Below are positions 1 through 11,584 of a stretch of DNA of 64,000 nt, in pieces. The stretch lies in assembly GCA_028752905.1 (NCBI GenBank), contig JAQNBH010000011.1, positions 32,230,017-32,294,016 of the forward strand, given 5' to 3'. This DNA comes from Cladorhizidae sp. MBARI D1340-BT2. Its lineage: Eukaryota > Porifera > Demospongiae > Poecilosclerida > Cladorhizidae. A model generated the notes under the pieces. That model did no database searches. It was not told where the DNA came from and saw only the letters and a list, made by a program, of their open reading frames with translations. How positions within the stretch are numbered: the first letter of the stretch is position 1; the number at the start of each line of letters is the position of its first letter. Position numbers and translations under genes: made by a program.

Positions 1-122
1 TTTAAAGCTTGTTGAATGAGGCGAGTGTTAGAGATCTTTTTCTTCATAATTATATATAGCTATGCAGTGAATTTTGTGACTTATAATCTCTTGATCAAAG
101 TCATCAACAAAAATCCTCTCTT
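1..122. repeat. Inverted terminal copy (left) of a ~120 bp repeat
   Basis: This stretch recurs in reverse complement at about 14,985-15,085. Shared blocks include TTTAAAGCTT followed by GAATGAGGCGAGTGTTAGA, then GCAGTGAATTTT and GATCAAAGTCATCAACAA, with scattered mismatches. The match begins at base 1, so the repeat may continue to the left of the window. The two copies face each other across about 15 kb, which makes them candidate terminal inverted repeats of a large or composite element. They could equally be two chance-oriented copies of a dispersed repeat. Confidence 0.75.
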
Positions 123-281
123 AGTGAGGCAGGTTACAGAAAACATGGGGACACACTGGATAAAAGCACCATTTTTTTGGTGCTGCTTTTACAAAAGATT
201 CTGCTAAGACCCAAAGTAAAGAAGGTGTTAAATCCTTGTAGCACAATTTTTTATTCAATTATCACAAACTAAATAGAAGTA

Positions 282-3200
282 TTACATGTTTTTAAAAACT
301 TTCAGTTTAAGAGATACATTACAGTTACACAGTTCAGTGCATGACCAGTTAGCTTTCTTGCAACTGCATCTGACACTGTAACCTTTATCACTTTTGTAAC
401 TGCACTTCATCAGTTCATGACATGCTTTTCTGGCTATTGGCTGTGTCATCCAAACGGGCATCCATTTCTTGTTGCATTCATCCCAAGTCCAGCCCAAGGA
501 TTCTGGTGTAGGCCTTCTTTGTTGTGTTTTTTCACTTGTAGCCCAGACACTATATAGCCTGATAAGCTGCTCACCTTGCATGCTGCAACAGGGCATCAGC
601 TGTTGGTGGGATGTTCTCCATGGTTTTGTTGTCTTGGCAAAATAGTTCCATTCTTGCTTCATCAAGAACTCTTGCTGTATAGAAGTACAGTGAATCTTTG
701 CAGAAGGCTGAAAATTGGAGATGAAATGTCCAGATGTGTGAATGGATTCAATGCAATTGTAACGAAGGCTGTAGAGACATCTGAGAAGCAGTTCCATGCT
801 TCCCAAGCTGACTTTTTCCCTCTTGTATCGCAGCCAGTGAAACTGTGAAAAAATGGCAATGCCAAGGATCTTTCCTCTCCCAGATTGTGGCATATGGTGT
901 TTATATGCCAATAAGAAAAACATTTCCCCATACCAAAAGCTACCCAAATATCTGTAGTTGAATTCAATGCAATGAACTGAAAGAATTTTCCAACAAGAAT
1001 AACAACATCTATGTCAACAGTTGTGCACCAGAAAAGTACCCTGTCCTTTATTTCAGTGCATCAATAATGTGGACAATCAGCCGAGTGTCTGCTTCCTCGT
1101 AGTCACATGATAACATTTTTAGAGTGTGATCCTGTTTGTTAAAACTCTTTGGCCTTGGGTAACAAATACCTCCTTGCTGCCAGTGTAAAGATAGAAACTC
1201 AAAGAGTTCTTGCCATCATGCAAGAAACCCATCCAATTTTTTGGTACTATATTTTTTCCAGTGACTTTCCTCCTAATGCCTTGACCTCACTTTTCTCTAG
1301 TTAATGCTCTGTGATGTATACATCCCACACCACCCCACACCACATCAAGAACACATTTCTCTAGCTGTGTGCTGAGATGAGGCAGAAAGACAGAATCAGC
1401 ACACTCATCAAAATGATGCTTGCAATTGGAAGAAGATGAACAAGAGCAGCACCATCAATAGCTATGGCACCAAAGAAGTTGGGAGGCTCACGCTGATCAT
1501 CCATTGATGATAATAATCATAAGATCAGACTTCTTGGAGGATCATAGCTTTCCATACTCAGACAAAGAGGGTGGAAAAGGCTGATTTTTGTGTTTGAAAA
1601 AGTGTTCATATCACAATCCCTGTTCTTTGCTACAATGTACAGTCGTGAAAACTGACGCCAATAATTTTTTATATTTTCAACAGCTTTGTTTTAGATTTGC
1701 GTTTTGGGCATGTAAAGAGTAATTGGCTCATGAATTGAGTGAGTACGGTAAACAAGGACAGATTTGTAGTAGAACTGTTCTTTCCCCAGTTCCTCAATTG
1801 TATGGACAGTCTCAACCACAGATTCACCCAAGACGTTGCCTGTGTCCAACATTAAGAGATCTTCAGATTGATCTAGAAAGGGATTGACCATATCTTGAAT
1901 AGCCTCCACCAATGAAAGAACATGTAACTTGAAAGCCTTCTGTGTTGAAAGACCTTCATCATGGTGAAAACATTCCCATTCTTTTTCTATCACATTGCTG
2001 TTCAAATGCTTGAATAAGCCGTGCTTGCTCAGGCCCAGCCAGTAGCCACTTTCTGAAAGCTGATGGATTTTGTGTAAGCCCTACTGCCCCACCAGACCCT
2101 TTGACTATCGCTTATTTTGTTCATTAGCCTGATCAATGGGCATTGCCAAAAAGTGGTTCTTAGTTTTGTGAACCACCCAATGACCATGCTCATGAAACTC
2201 TTTGTGAATTGATGTGGGCAAGTTCTCCATATCACGAATATGAACAGGCATCCATCGAGCATAATGATAATGATCTAGTGCGAAAAACCAGGGGATAATT
2301 TCCTTAAGCGAGTCAAGGTAGAGAGAGAAACTTTTCTCTCGATGCACCCTAACAAAAACATGGCCCTTGAGCTCAAGGTTGAGCATAGTATCCCAGTACT
2401 GAAACATAGGACTACCCTTCCTCATACTCTCTCTCCAAGCCTGTTGGGACAACAATCCACCAGTGCTTGCATATGCCTCTTCTTGGAGCTTGGCTAAAGC
2501 TACAACACTAACTTGGTGAGCATACCGGGTCCTCATAAGATGGGAAGCTTTAAAAAAGTTATCAATAGTGCCAGATGGAGCTACACCAGCTTGAGTAAGT
2601 ACAGCTGCCCATCCAGAGCCTTCAAGGTAATCCCCAAAAGTACTCCACTTGCCATTTCTATGTGCAGACCACCCATCATAACTACATGCTTGCCCTCACC
2701 ATGTGTATTGATCGGGCCACTTCCACTGCACTAACTTGGCTAAAGCAAGGAGTGGTACATAAAAAACGGTAACTGGAATTTAATCATGGTTAAGGAATGG
2801 TACAGCCTTGAGTTGTACAGTCATTCCATTTTTTACCATCGCTGCAGTAGCAACTTTTTCATAGAAAAGAGGCATCAGTTGAGTAAGGGTAGGGAAAGAG
2901 TTATCAACATCACAATGAGAAGCGTGATAGGCAGCCCAGGCTATGCTGTCTCCCTTCTCAACTTAATTTTTTGCAATTAGCTTGATTGCCTGTTCAAGCC
3001 AACTGTGCTCAGTCAATATTGCCTCTTTCAAATGCCCACTTGCAGTAGCACTAGAGTCTGAGACTGAAACATCAGGGACTGTAACACTTTCCTTCTTGAG
3101 AACAACTGATGGCACTGTAACATATGATTGTTGTTGTCAAAAACTCTACAGTAACCTGAGGACTGCCTGATGTTCAGCTTTCTAGGAAACTGAAACAAAC

Positions 3201-3960
3201 TTATTCCTGTACCATGAAAGGAGTTTTTGGAAGTTGTGCTGGAGGGGTTATGGTCTAAATTATCTAAGGCACCAACAGTAAATAGACCATGGCTCAATTG
3301 GCTGGGGCATACCAGACCAATCTCATTTGTGTGCTCACAAATGGAAGAAGCTATCTGCTTTTCAAGCTCCAGGATCCTATCATAACTGACAGAAAGACCC
3401 AACTGATATAGGTCTGAAATTTAAATCTAGTTTGTGTATGAACCTTAAGTCCAATATACTAAGGTAATGGTAGCTCCAATTTTTTTGAGTGATGAGAGAT
3501 GGTCTTTGATGACTTCTTTTTACAGTTGAAAAGTATAGCCTGGGAAATAGTTAGAGAACTCTGTGATTCTACTGAATCTTGATCTTTAATGCTGGATCCA
3601 TTTAGTAACATGGAAACCAGGTTTGTTGGCACAGACTCTTGCTGGCAGTTAGGCAAAAAGGAGCCAATAAATTGAAAGCCATTTGAATTTAGTATGTCTT
3701 CACGAACAATCGTAGCAGCCTTAGAAAGAACTAGTGCATCATTACTACAGGTATATGTTGCAGGCATAACAAGAACTAATTTCATCAATTCCACAACCTC
3801 ACTTAGCCAGCTCAGGCAACCTTTCCATTCTAGTTAATTTCTAATGGATGTCTGCAGTTGTACTTATTCTCTTCACAATCTGATCTCTCAAGTTCAACAA
3901 CTGTCTTTAGCTCATACATGAAGTCCAGCTTTGAGATTTAAGCTCTCTAAAGACTGGTAC
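282..3960 (-). pseudogene. Decayed ORF of an unclassified invertebrate repeat-encoded protein family
   Basis: Minus-strand reading, broken into many frames, gives a long colinear protein. From N to C terminus I see VSYDRILELE, then GALDNLDHNPSSTT with SFHGTGISLFQ (3,402-3,028), HIEMASGVLLG, ASHLM followed by TRYAHQVSVVALA (about 2,540), FFALDHYHYARWMP, a DQANEQN block (2,110), LLMLDTGNVL (1,850), EEADTRLIVHI (1,080), TVDIDVVIL (1,010), FFHSFTGCDT with GKKSAWEAW (about 850), and a Cys-rich tail, CSCKKANWSCTELCNCN (about 330). I recognise this motif order from long uncharacterised proteins common in cnidarian and sponge genomes, but I do not know a function or a named superfamily. Frameshifts and stops run throughout, so this is a dead copy. 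Two more pieces of the family lie at 15.9-16.7 and 47.0-48.15 kb. The first bases of the ORF (3,740-3,960) are also present in the inverted duplication at 8,160-8,395. Confidence 0.8.
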
Positions 3961-4149
3961 ACCCAATAGCCTGGTTTATGGACCCTACTATTAATTGAAA
4001 TACATTTTGCGGTACATTTTCTCAATGGTTGAATGGACAAGGGCCATTTCCAGTAGTGGAGAAAATCTCCGGAATCACTTACAGGATCAGAATGAAAGGC
4101 CACCACCACACAATACTGAATTACCATTCAAGCATGATGGCCAAGTGTG

Positions 4150-4820
4150 AGGCTCCATCGGCCCTTTGCTGTTGGCAATAGATGAGCCAGACCAGATGGA
4201 AGAGGCAGATATTCCCACCTGGAAGACATCCGAGATTTCCTTGGCCTTGCCAGATATTATAGGCAGTTTAATTCCATGCACACATTGTAACAACAGCTAC
4301 CCCTCTCAAGCCCACCATAAGGATATGCCTGACAAAGGTGAACTGGATTGACCAGCACAAAACAGCCTTCATAACCCTGAAAATTTCCCTGACCACAGTA
4401 CCAGTTTTACAGGGCCTGGACTTTGGTAAGCAGTTTTATCTACAGACAGATGCATCTGATAGGCTTAGGGGCAGTCCTCTGCCAGGCAAACGAGGAGCAG
4501 GGAGACCACTCAGTTGCATTGTTCTCCCCTAAATTTCTTACAAAGGATGAGAACTTTGCGGTGGTGGAAAAAGAATGCATGGCTATTGTCGAAGCAGTCA
4601 AACACTTCTCGGTTTACCTCACTGGAGTAAAGTTCGCGATAACAACATATCACAACTGCTTAGATTTTTGGATCATATGCAGAATGCTGGAGGACAACTC
4701 ATGAGATGGGCACTACAACTTCAACCCTCATTAACAAATTCACCATCCCTTGGAAATGCAGAATGGAAATGCAGACAGGCAGTAGCCTCAGAGGATGACC
4801 GAGATGCACTGCAGGGAAGA
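4150..4820 (+). pseudogene. Ty3/Gypsy RT-RNase H 3' fragment (left arm copy)
   Basis: Translating the plus strand across three frames gives the end of a Gypsy reverse transcriptase and its RNase H. FLGLARYYRQF lies near 4,230 (the conserved FLGLxxYYRxF block). It is followed by PVLQGLDFGKQFYLQTDASD (first RNase H Asp in TDAS), ALFSPKFLTKDENF, then VEKECMAIVEAVKHF (RNase H Glu), and AITTYHNCLDF, where the usual TDH is decayed to TYH. A NADGLSR-like block is degraded to NAEWKCRQ. No integrase follows; the reading runs into a purine-rich tract at about 4,818-4,831 and then LTR-like sequence. It is frameshifted and dead. Confidence 0.85.
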
Positions 4821-4831
4821 AAAGGAGGGAG

Positions 4832-5340
4832 TATCAGGATCTCTATCCTGGTAGAAGTGTTCTGACATGACCCCCATGGACCCAAGATTATGGCAGAGGC
4901 AGTATAACCACAATGGAATTAACAGATGGACACAATGATTCATGAATGTTGCCTGGCCAATTTTGATAGGCCAAGAAATAGGGTGAGATGCATTACATGT
5001 CCAGTTATTGTGATATAGAATCATATCCTATTGCCGAGAGATAGCAGATCTTTGCAATAAAGGATAAACTCATCCAACTTAGCAAGAGAGCAGCCATTTG
5101 CTGAAACATGATAATCTATACCCCAAATCTCCAAAGTATAACTTCTAGGAACTAAATTGGCCAGTAGCACTCCCCCAATCATCCTAAAACTCTTCCAGTT
5201 AACAAGTTATTCTGGTCCCTCTCTCTTTTAGCAAAAGTTTGTTTAGTTTTATAGTCCATTTACCCATCCAGTCACATAGAAATACTAATATTCTGGTCCA
5301 TATTAAATAACGCTAAAATTTCTATTGTTTCATTAGCAAC
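4832..5340. repeat. LTR-like sequence downstream of the left Gypsy scrap
   Basis: It starts immediately after the purine-rich stretch AAGAAAAGGAGGGAG. The inverted copy at about 6,540-7,025 starts after GAAGGAAAGGAGGGAA with TGTCAATTCTGTG, the usual TG start of an LTR. No coding potential is visible. The far end is not sharply defined, and no second LTR for this element was found. Confidence 0.5.
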
Positions 5341-5769
5341 CTTTGTATCAGTTTGCATTTGTGTGTTTGTATGCTGGTATCCCATGTGTGCGTGTGTGTA
5401 GTAATGCTACCACACGTATATACATGGAGCTGGATAACATTACCATGTTGGATATGTGTACAATGACCTTTTCAATAATTAACTTGAATTTTATTCTCTT
5501 GACATTTCAACTAGATGCTCTAGCAAGGGATATTAAGGTTGCTTTATGCAAGGTGTCAAGTAATGATGATGCTATATATATATTTAATAGAAGGGGTAAA
5601 AATCTATTACCTTCAGTAATAACATAATTGGCATTGCCTTTGCCAAGCAAAAACCAAGCTGGTTATCCGTGGAGAAGTCTAGCTGATTTACACAGTCCAA
5701 GTCTACTCTTATCTAGGCTTCTAGGAAATGGTCCCCTCAAACCGCAAGAGTAAAATTCTGTTGGAGCTC

Positions 5770-6035
5770 TATATAGTGAGATGGAAAATGATGAAATGAT
5801 TATGCCCAAGGAACATGGCATTTTGCCACTAGGAATATCTCTACCTAAGCAATAGTACTGATATATCCATGATGGATAACCAAAATACAATAACAACAAC
5901 TACCATGTAAAATGATGCAATGATTGTGCCCAAGGAACATGGCATTTTGCCACTAGGAATATCGCAATAGTACTACATGATGGATAACAAAAATACAATA
6001 ACAACAACTACCATGTAAAATTTATTACTAAATAT
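5770..6035. repeat. Tandem duplication of a ~120 bp unit
   Basis: Two direct copies, each containing GCCCAAGGAACATGGCATTT, a CACTAGGAATATC block and AATACAATAACAACAACTAC, lie side by side at about 5,785-5,910 and 5,915-6,030. They sit in the single-copy spacer of the inverted duplication. No gene was seen in the rest of the spacer (5,525-6,240). Confidence 0.8.
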
Positions 6036-6241
6036 CAGACTCCATACAACAAAGAATAACAATGGTGAGGCTACACCCAACTGCCAGCTCACAAAATACA
6101 GTAAATGACATCACTTACACTACAAGGAAGTTTAATGATATCTCCAGGGATTCATTTGTCAAGTTTGGCATGTATGCATATGAATATATATAATCAACGA
6201 ACTCTCAGTTGACATAATGAAACTACAATGACTTTTCAAAA

Positions 6242-6358
6242 CAACTTGAATTTTATTCTCTCGACATTTCAACTATATGCTCTAGCCTTCATTAGGAATA
6301 ATTCCTGATGAAGGCCAGAGCATCTAGTTGAAATGTTAAGAGAATAAAATTCAAGTTG
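6242..6358. repeat. Perfect-looking hairpin / foldback MITE-like unit
   Basis: The sequence reads CAACTTGAATTTTATTCTCT...ATTAGGAAT and then folds back as ATTCCTGATGAAGG...AGAGAATAAAATTCAAGTTG, giving arms of about 55 bases with few mismatches. Single arms or partial copies with the same wording occur at about 5,465-5,525, 34,675-34,755, 37,440-37,560 and 43,560-43,640, so this is a dispersed family. The copies at 6,205, 37,550 and 43,630 share an AACTCTCAGTTGA-like flank. Confidence 0.8.
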
Positions 6359-6959
6359 ATATTAAAAGGTCATTGTAATGTATAATATATAGCACATATC
6401 TAACACGGTTATGTTATCCAGCTCCATGCAGCATTATTACACACACACACACATGTCATACCAGCATACAAACACACAAATGCAAACTGAAACAAAGATT
6501 GCTAATGAAACACAAACAGGAATTTTAGCAAAGTTATTTAATATAGACTGGAATGTTAGTATTTCGATGTAAACGGATGGGTAAATGATGATGTAATGAC
6601 TATAATACCCTAACAACTTTTGCTGAAGGATTGAATGGCTAGAGAGTACAAAATAACTTCTTAGCTGGAAAAGTTTTAGGATGATTGGGGGGGGGAAGCC
6701 AATTTAGTTACTAGAAGTTATACTTTGGAGATTTGGGGTATAAATTATCATCTTTCTGCAAATGGCTGCTCTCTTGGTAAGTTGGATGAGGTTATCCTTT
6801 ATCGCAATGGTGTGCTATCTCTCAGCAATAGGATATGTTTCTAATCACAACAACTGGACACGTAATGCATCTCACCCTATCTTTTGGCCAATCAAAATTG
6901 GCCAGGCAACATCACTGTGTTCATCTATCAAAGTGATAATTCCATTGTGGTTATCAGTT

Positions 6960-7740
6960 TGTTAGTATTGCCCTTGCCATAATCTTGGAATCCAGGGTCA
7001 TATCAGGACACAGAATTGACATTCCCTCCTTTCCTTCGCTGCAGTGCGCATCTCGGTCGTTCTCTGAGGCTACTGCCTGTCTGCATTTCCATTCTGCATT
7101 TCCAAGGGATAGTGAATTTGTTAATGGAATGGTTGAAGTTGCAGTGCCCATCTCATGAGTTGTCCTGCAGCATTCTGCATATGATCCAAAAATCTAAGCA
7201 GATGTGATCTGTTGTTATCGCGAACTTTACTCCAGTGAAGTAAACCGAGAAGTGTTTGACTGTTTCGACAATAGCCAGGCATTGTTTTTCCACCACTGCA
7301 AAGTTCTCATCCCTTGTAAGCAATTTCGGGAAGAATGTACCTGAGTTGTCCTTCTTCTCCTTGTTTGCCTGACAGAGAACTGCCCCTGAGCCTACATTGG
7401 ATGCATCTGTCTGTAGATCAAACTTCTTACCAAAGTTCAGGCCCTGTAAAACTGGTTTTATGGTCAGGGCAATTTTCAGGGTTATGAACGCCGTTTCGTG
7501 CTAGTCAGTCCAGTTCACCTTTGTCAGGGAGTTCCTTTTGGTTGGTCTGATGAGGTGGATGGCCGTCGTTGCAAAGTGTGGAATTACACTATCCATAATA
7601 TCTGGAAAGGCCAAGGAAATCTCGGATGTCTTCCAGGTGGGAATATCTGCCTCTTCCATCTGATCTGGCTCATCTATTGCCAACAGCAAAGGGCCGATGG
7701 AGTCTCCCACTTAGCCATCATGTTTGCATGATAAGTCAGG
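6960..7740 (-). pseudogene. Ty3/Gypsy RT-RNase H 3' fragment (right arm copy)
   Basis: Mirror copy of the fragment at 4,150-4,820. On the minus strand LAIDEPDQMEEADIPTWKTS (7,690-7,630), VNWTD at about 7,500, the QTDAS block, FFPKLLTRDENF near 7,320 and NAEWKCRQ near 7,090 can be read, followed by a polypurine tract at about 7,040-7,025. Frames are broken. As on the left, RNase H is the last domain before the polypurine tract. Confidence 0.8.
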
Positions 7741-8035
7741 ATTGGGTGATGGTGGCCTTTCGTTCTGATCCTGTAAGTGGGTGGTGGTGGCCTTTCATTC
7801 TGATCCTGTAAGTGTTTGGTGGGGTGGCCTTTCATTCTGATCCTGTAAGTGGGTGGTGGTGGCCATTCATTCTGATCCTGTAAGTGGGTGGTGGCGGCCT
7901 TTCATTCTGATCCTTAAGTGGGTGGTGGCGGCCATTCATTCTGATCCTGTAAGTGGGTGGTGGTGGCCTTTCATTCTGAACCTGTAAGTGGGTGGTGGTG
8001 GCCTTTAATTGTGATCTTGTAAGTGATACAGGAGA
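7740..8035. repeat. 35-bp minisatellite, about eight units
   Basis: The unit is GTGGGTGGTGGTGGCC followed by TTTCATTCTGATCCTGTAA, repeated about eight times with small changes (GGTGGCGGCC, CCATTCATTC). The left arm of the inverted duplication holds this unit only once, at about 4,060-4,110, so the expansion happened after the duplication and only on this side. Confidence 0.9.
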
Positions 8036-8395
8036 TTTTCTCATGGAAATGGCCCTTGTCCATTCAAGCATTGAGAAAATGTACTACAAAATGTATTTCA
8101 ATTAATAGTAGGGTCCATTTAAGAGAGATTTGACCAACCAGGCAACAGGGTGTACCAGTCTGTAATTCTCAAAGCTGGACTTCATGGATGAGCTAAAGAC
8201 AGTTGTTGAACTTGAGAGATCAGATTGTGATGAGAATAAGGACATCCATTACTAATCAAAGAGAGTTTACCAGATACTTTAATGGGAAATTAACCAGAAT
8301 GGAAAGGTTTCTCTGAGCTGGTGCTATATTAAGTGAGGTTGTGAAATTGATGAAATTAGTTCTTGTTATGTCTGCAACATATGCCTATAATGAAA

Positions 8396-8629
8396 GGACT
8401 TCATTGCGATGGTCAGAGTGAAGTCATAGTTGAGGTCAACCATGCAACAAGAGAGCTTGAATCATTTGATGATCCTACATGTCCACAAGAAGTTAACTGA
8501 CAAATTTAATTTCAGTAGGTAATGAATACTATTGAAAGCAGGCACAGAGCCTTGGGCATATTTTAATTACATTTCATCATTAAAAAATGTTTTCGTTGTT
8601 TGTTGATGTTTTTTGTTGTTGATTTTTTT

Positions 8630-8660
<31 letters not shown>

Positions 8661-11286
8661 TGGGGGCCTAGCCCTAGCCCTAGCCCGGGGGGGTGGGGGT
8701 GGGGGGTTATACAGCTCACTCAATAATTGGCCCGAACAATCCAAAAGAGCTTGCACTGTCCTTGATCTTACTAAGCTGTTGTAGTTTGTAGCTATTACAT
8801 TGAACTACTGCACATTGCAAAGCATCTGATGGCAAGAAAAGGGGTGAGGTGAAACAGGGCATTTTCACTGATCATTACTCAAAGGTTGCCCCCCCCCCCA
8901 CCCCCCACTCCCACACCAGTTTGGAGACTGTGTGGCAGTTTTCTTCCACCGATCACGTGTACGAAGAGGAACCTAATTATCAGAGGAGTGTGTTTTCCGG
9001 CTAGACACTTGACTTTTATCATTGAGCCACCAAAGTGGATACACACACACAGACACATGAACATGTGCAGACATGACCACTAGTGCTAAACTAAAAATTG
9101 AATTTTAAATAAAACTATTATAGCGGACAGACTTGGAGGTATCAACTGAGGGAGGAACAGTTGTCTCGCAAGCAGACGTAATTTGGGGAAAGGCGAAAGG
9201 ACAGCAGGCACAAAATGAATTGTCAGTCTTAACACAGTCATGCTACTCGCACTTAGTGACATGAACCAAAGTGATGTGTTGCATGATACTACATTAAGGG
9301 TTAACAGGAGGACCATACCTGAAAAACATGGTTTACCAGTAAAATACCAGAGGATATATTTATGTCAATAGGTGGAAAGGACTTTCAAATTCTTGGCAAT
9401 GTATTGAAATAGGTGTGGTATGTAGACATGGAGGAATGGCTGTGATTCATATGCTGTTTAGTACCTGACTTTGTTCTAATAGAGCTAGTGCTAATTAGTT
9501 GTGAATATTAAAGTGGATACTTAAGTATTCTTATACAGAATTTCATCAATGTCATCGAGTTCAAATTTGCACTTCAATGGTAAAAGAATGAGCTGTGTCT
9601 CAAGATAATCATTTAAGATGAACTTTGTAGCTATCCTCTGTACCTTTTGAGTTTAAGGATTTCCTTGATTAAATGTGGACGCAATACATGTATTAGAGAG
9701 CAAAACAGAAATTGCGAATTTACAACAGATATGTAGAACAGTCTTGCTTTGCTACTACTTCTAATAGTTCCATCACTACTCAAAACATCTAATCACATCA
9801 TCATAGGCCTGACAGAAGATTCAACTTGATCATATTGGAGATTGAAGAACCCCCCAAGGTATCTACTCCATGTTATATTTGCTCCAATCAAGACATAAAT
9901 GCCACCATTTCTATTTTGTCTAGTATTAATCCTTCAACCTCTGCGTTATCTACGCGTGGCTGCTGCTTCAGACCAGGCAAATATCCAGAAGGTTGCTGTT
10001 ACCCTGTCCTCGCATTACCATGATCAGGGCAAATGATGTTATGCTTTCTTGTATCTGAGATCTTTCTCCTGAAGCGAGGAGGGTGGAGAAGATTCTGCTT
10101 AAACAAAGGCGAGATTTAATCTCCTCTGGTACAGATGCGAGTTGTGCAAAGATTACTCTCTTGATAAATGGTGTTGGGACCAACTTCAAATTAAGTACAG
10201 AACACCCTTCTACTTTTTCCCCATTTCTTATGGTATTGCCTCATCTGAAAATCGTAACTGCTCTATCCACATCAATAATTTTACACATCTGCAAACACAT
10301 CTAACAAAATACTTTTCCTTTACTCAATCAAGCACTTCTGGCTCAGAAGTGTTTTAGAAACATTCTTCCCCAGATGGCTTGCAAGCCAATGACTACAGGG
10401 GCATAGCAATCACTCAGGCCATGGCCTGACCAAAATATAGGTGTAGTCCAAGGTATAATGGGTTTGCTCAAGAATCATATGCATACGTGAAGCAGGGTTC
10501 CTAGAAAATAGATCAGAGTTCTGAGCAGAATGGCTTAGTTTTGTAGTATTTCAGATACTGTAAACCCTGACACACTTACCCTGGCTTTTGGGTTCAAGCC
10601 CATTACTACAGAATTTGTACTAAGTAGTTCTGTACTGTACGCAACTAAGCAGCTATAACCGTGACATTGCTAATAGCTATTCATTTCATTGGCACTAAAT
10701 AACATCCCAGTACTCAGTAGGCCGCTGTAAGTCTTATCTGCTTCTTTAAAGACTTTTCATTACCTTCCTTCTGTGTACTCTCTTCCACTTAACTGATGTT
10801 AAAAGACATGCAAACTTAAACTAGCTGGCACTGCACTCATTTCTTGAATACATCATGTTTAATTCTTCATGTAACAACTGCTTCACATGTCGTATATATC
10901 AAAACAGGTTTGAGCCCCATAGAACTGCGAGGGTCTACTCTACTCCACACCAGCTGGATCCAGGATTTGAGTTTCCAAAGGGCTCTTTGGGAAGAAAACA
11001 GTTGTATATTACAGTTTCTAGCACTCTTGGTTTGCCAAGTGGACTTTTCTTCACTGCAAAGAGTCAAGTGATTTGGTGTATTGTCACACACATGTTAGCG
11101 CGTGTTTAAAGAGGAAAAAAGCCAAGAATGCTACCAGGACAGATCAATCATTGGAACAGCCTCCATGATCAGAATAGCCGAGCTGATAAAAGTAATTTAG
11201 ACTAGTGAATTTCTTTGAGTGTCGGTTAGTTTCTTTTGAGTAATGCTGGTCTCTCATTTCTTAGCAAGAGCTCACACATAGGTCAA
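8396..11286. other. No confident gene; poly-G tract and unassigned sequence
   Basis: A run of about 30 G bases interrupted by a few T lies at 8,630-8,700, followed by three CCCTAG units. A C-rich run lies at 8,888-8,910 and a short ACACAC stretch near 9,040. Plus-strand reading at about 10,390 gives NDYRGIAITQA, which hints at a decayed reverse-transcriptase scrap, but nothing flanking it confirms that. I see no host gene here. Confidence 0.5.
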
Positions 11287-11472
11287 TTAGCATTGATAGG
11301 TCATAAGTATTTGCTTCTGCTGCTCTAGCCAAGCTCCGCAGCTATCAAACATTATGACAGCATGTCCATGTTGGTTTGTAGAGTCAAGACATATCTGTGC
11401 AACACCACGGTTCAACAAATTCTCACCAACCTCATGGTGCTTGATGTACACAAAAACATCACTGATTCCCAA
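11287..11472 (-). other. Short coding-like ORF, unidentified
   Basis: A 61-codon minus reading beginning MGISDVFVYIKHHEVGE and continuing through VAQICLDSTNQHGHAV and FDSCGAWLEQQKQ has the composition of a real protein, with no low-complexity sequence. I do not recognise the family. It ends at a stop and no partner exon was found. It may be a repeat-encoded scrap or a decayed exon. Confidence 0.25.
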
Positions 11473-11584
11473 AAATTGCTAATGATTTTATTGGTGATGA
11501 GCATAGACTCAAGGTATAGCAATCTTACCACTCTCTCAAATGCATGTGTTTATTTGTGAACACACCGACTAGGTGGGTATCTCT

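Larger units (their letters stand above)
3740..5525. repeat. Left arm of a ~2 kb inverted duplication
   Basis: Reading this arm in reverse complement reproduces 6,310-8,395 with many small differences. Shared landmarks in order are the start of the repeat-family ORF (3,760-3,960), a single copy of the unit that is expanded at 7,740-8,035, the Gypsy RT/RNase H scrap, the polypurine tract and LTR-like sequence, and the block ending in CTAGATGCTCTAGC. The divergence between the arms suggests an old duplication. Confidence 0.85.
6310..8395. repeat. Right arm of the ~2 kb inverted duplication
   Basis: Reverse complement of 3,740-5,525 with substitutions and indels. It is longer than the left arm mainly because a 35-bp unit has been amplified at 7,740-8,035. 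It ends near the repeated ATTAGTTCTTGTTATG block at about 8,375, beyond which the similarity stops. Confidence 0.85.

Noticed and set aside
8660..8690. Telomere-like repeat
   Set aside because: The unit is CCCTAG, not CCCTAA, and only three copies are present beside a G-run.
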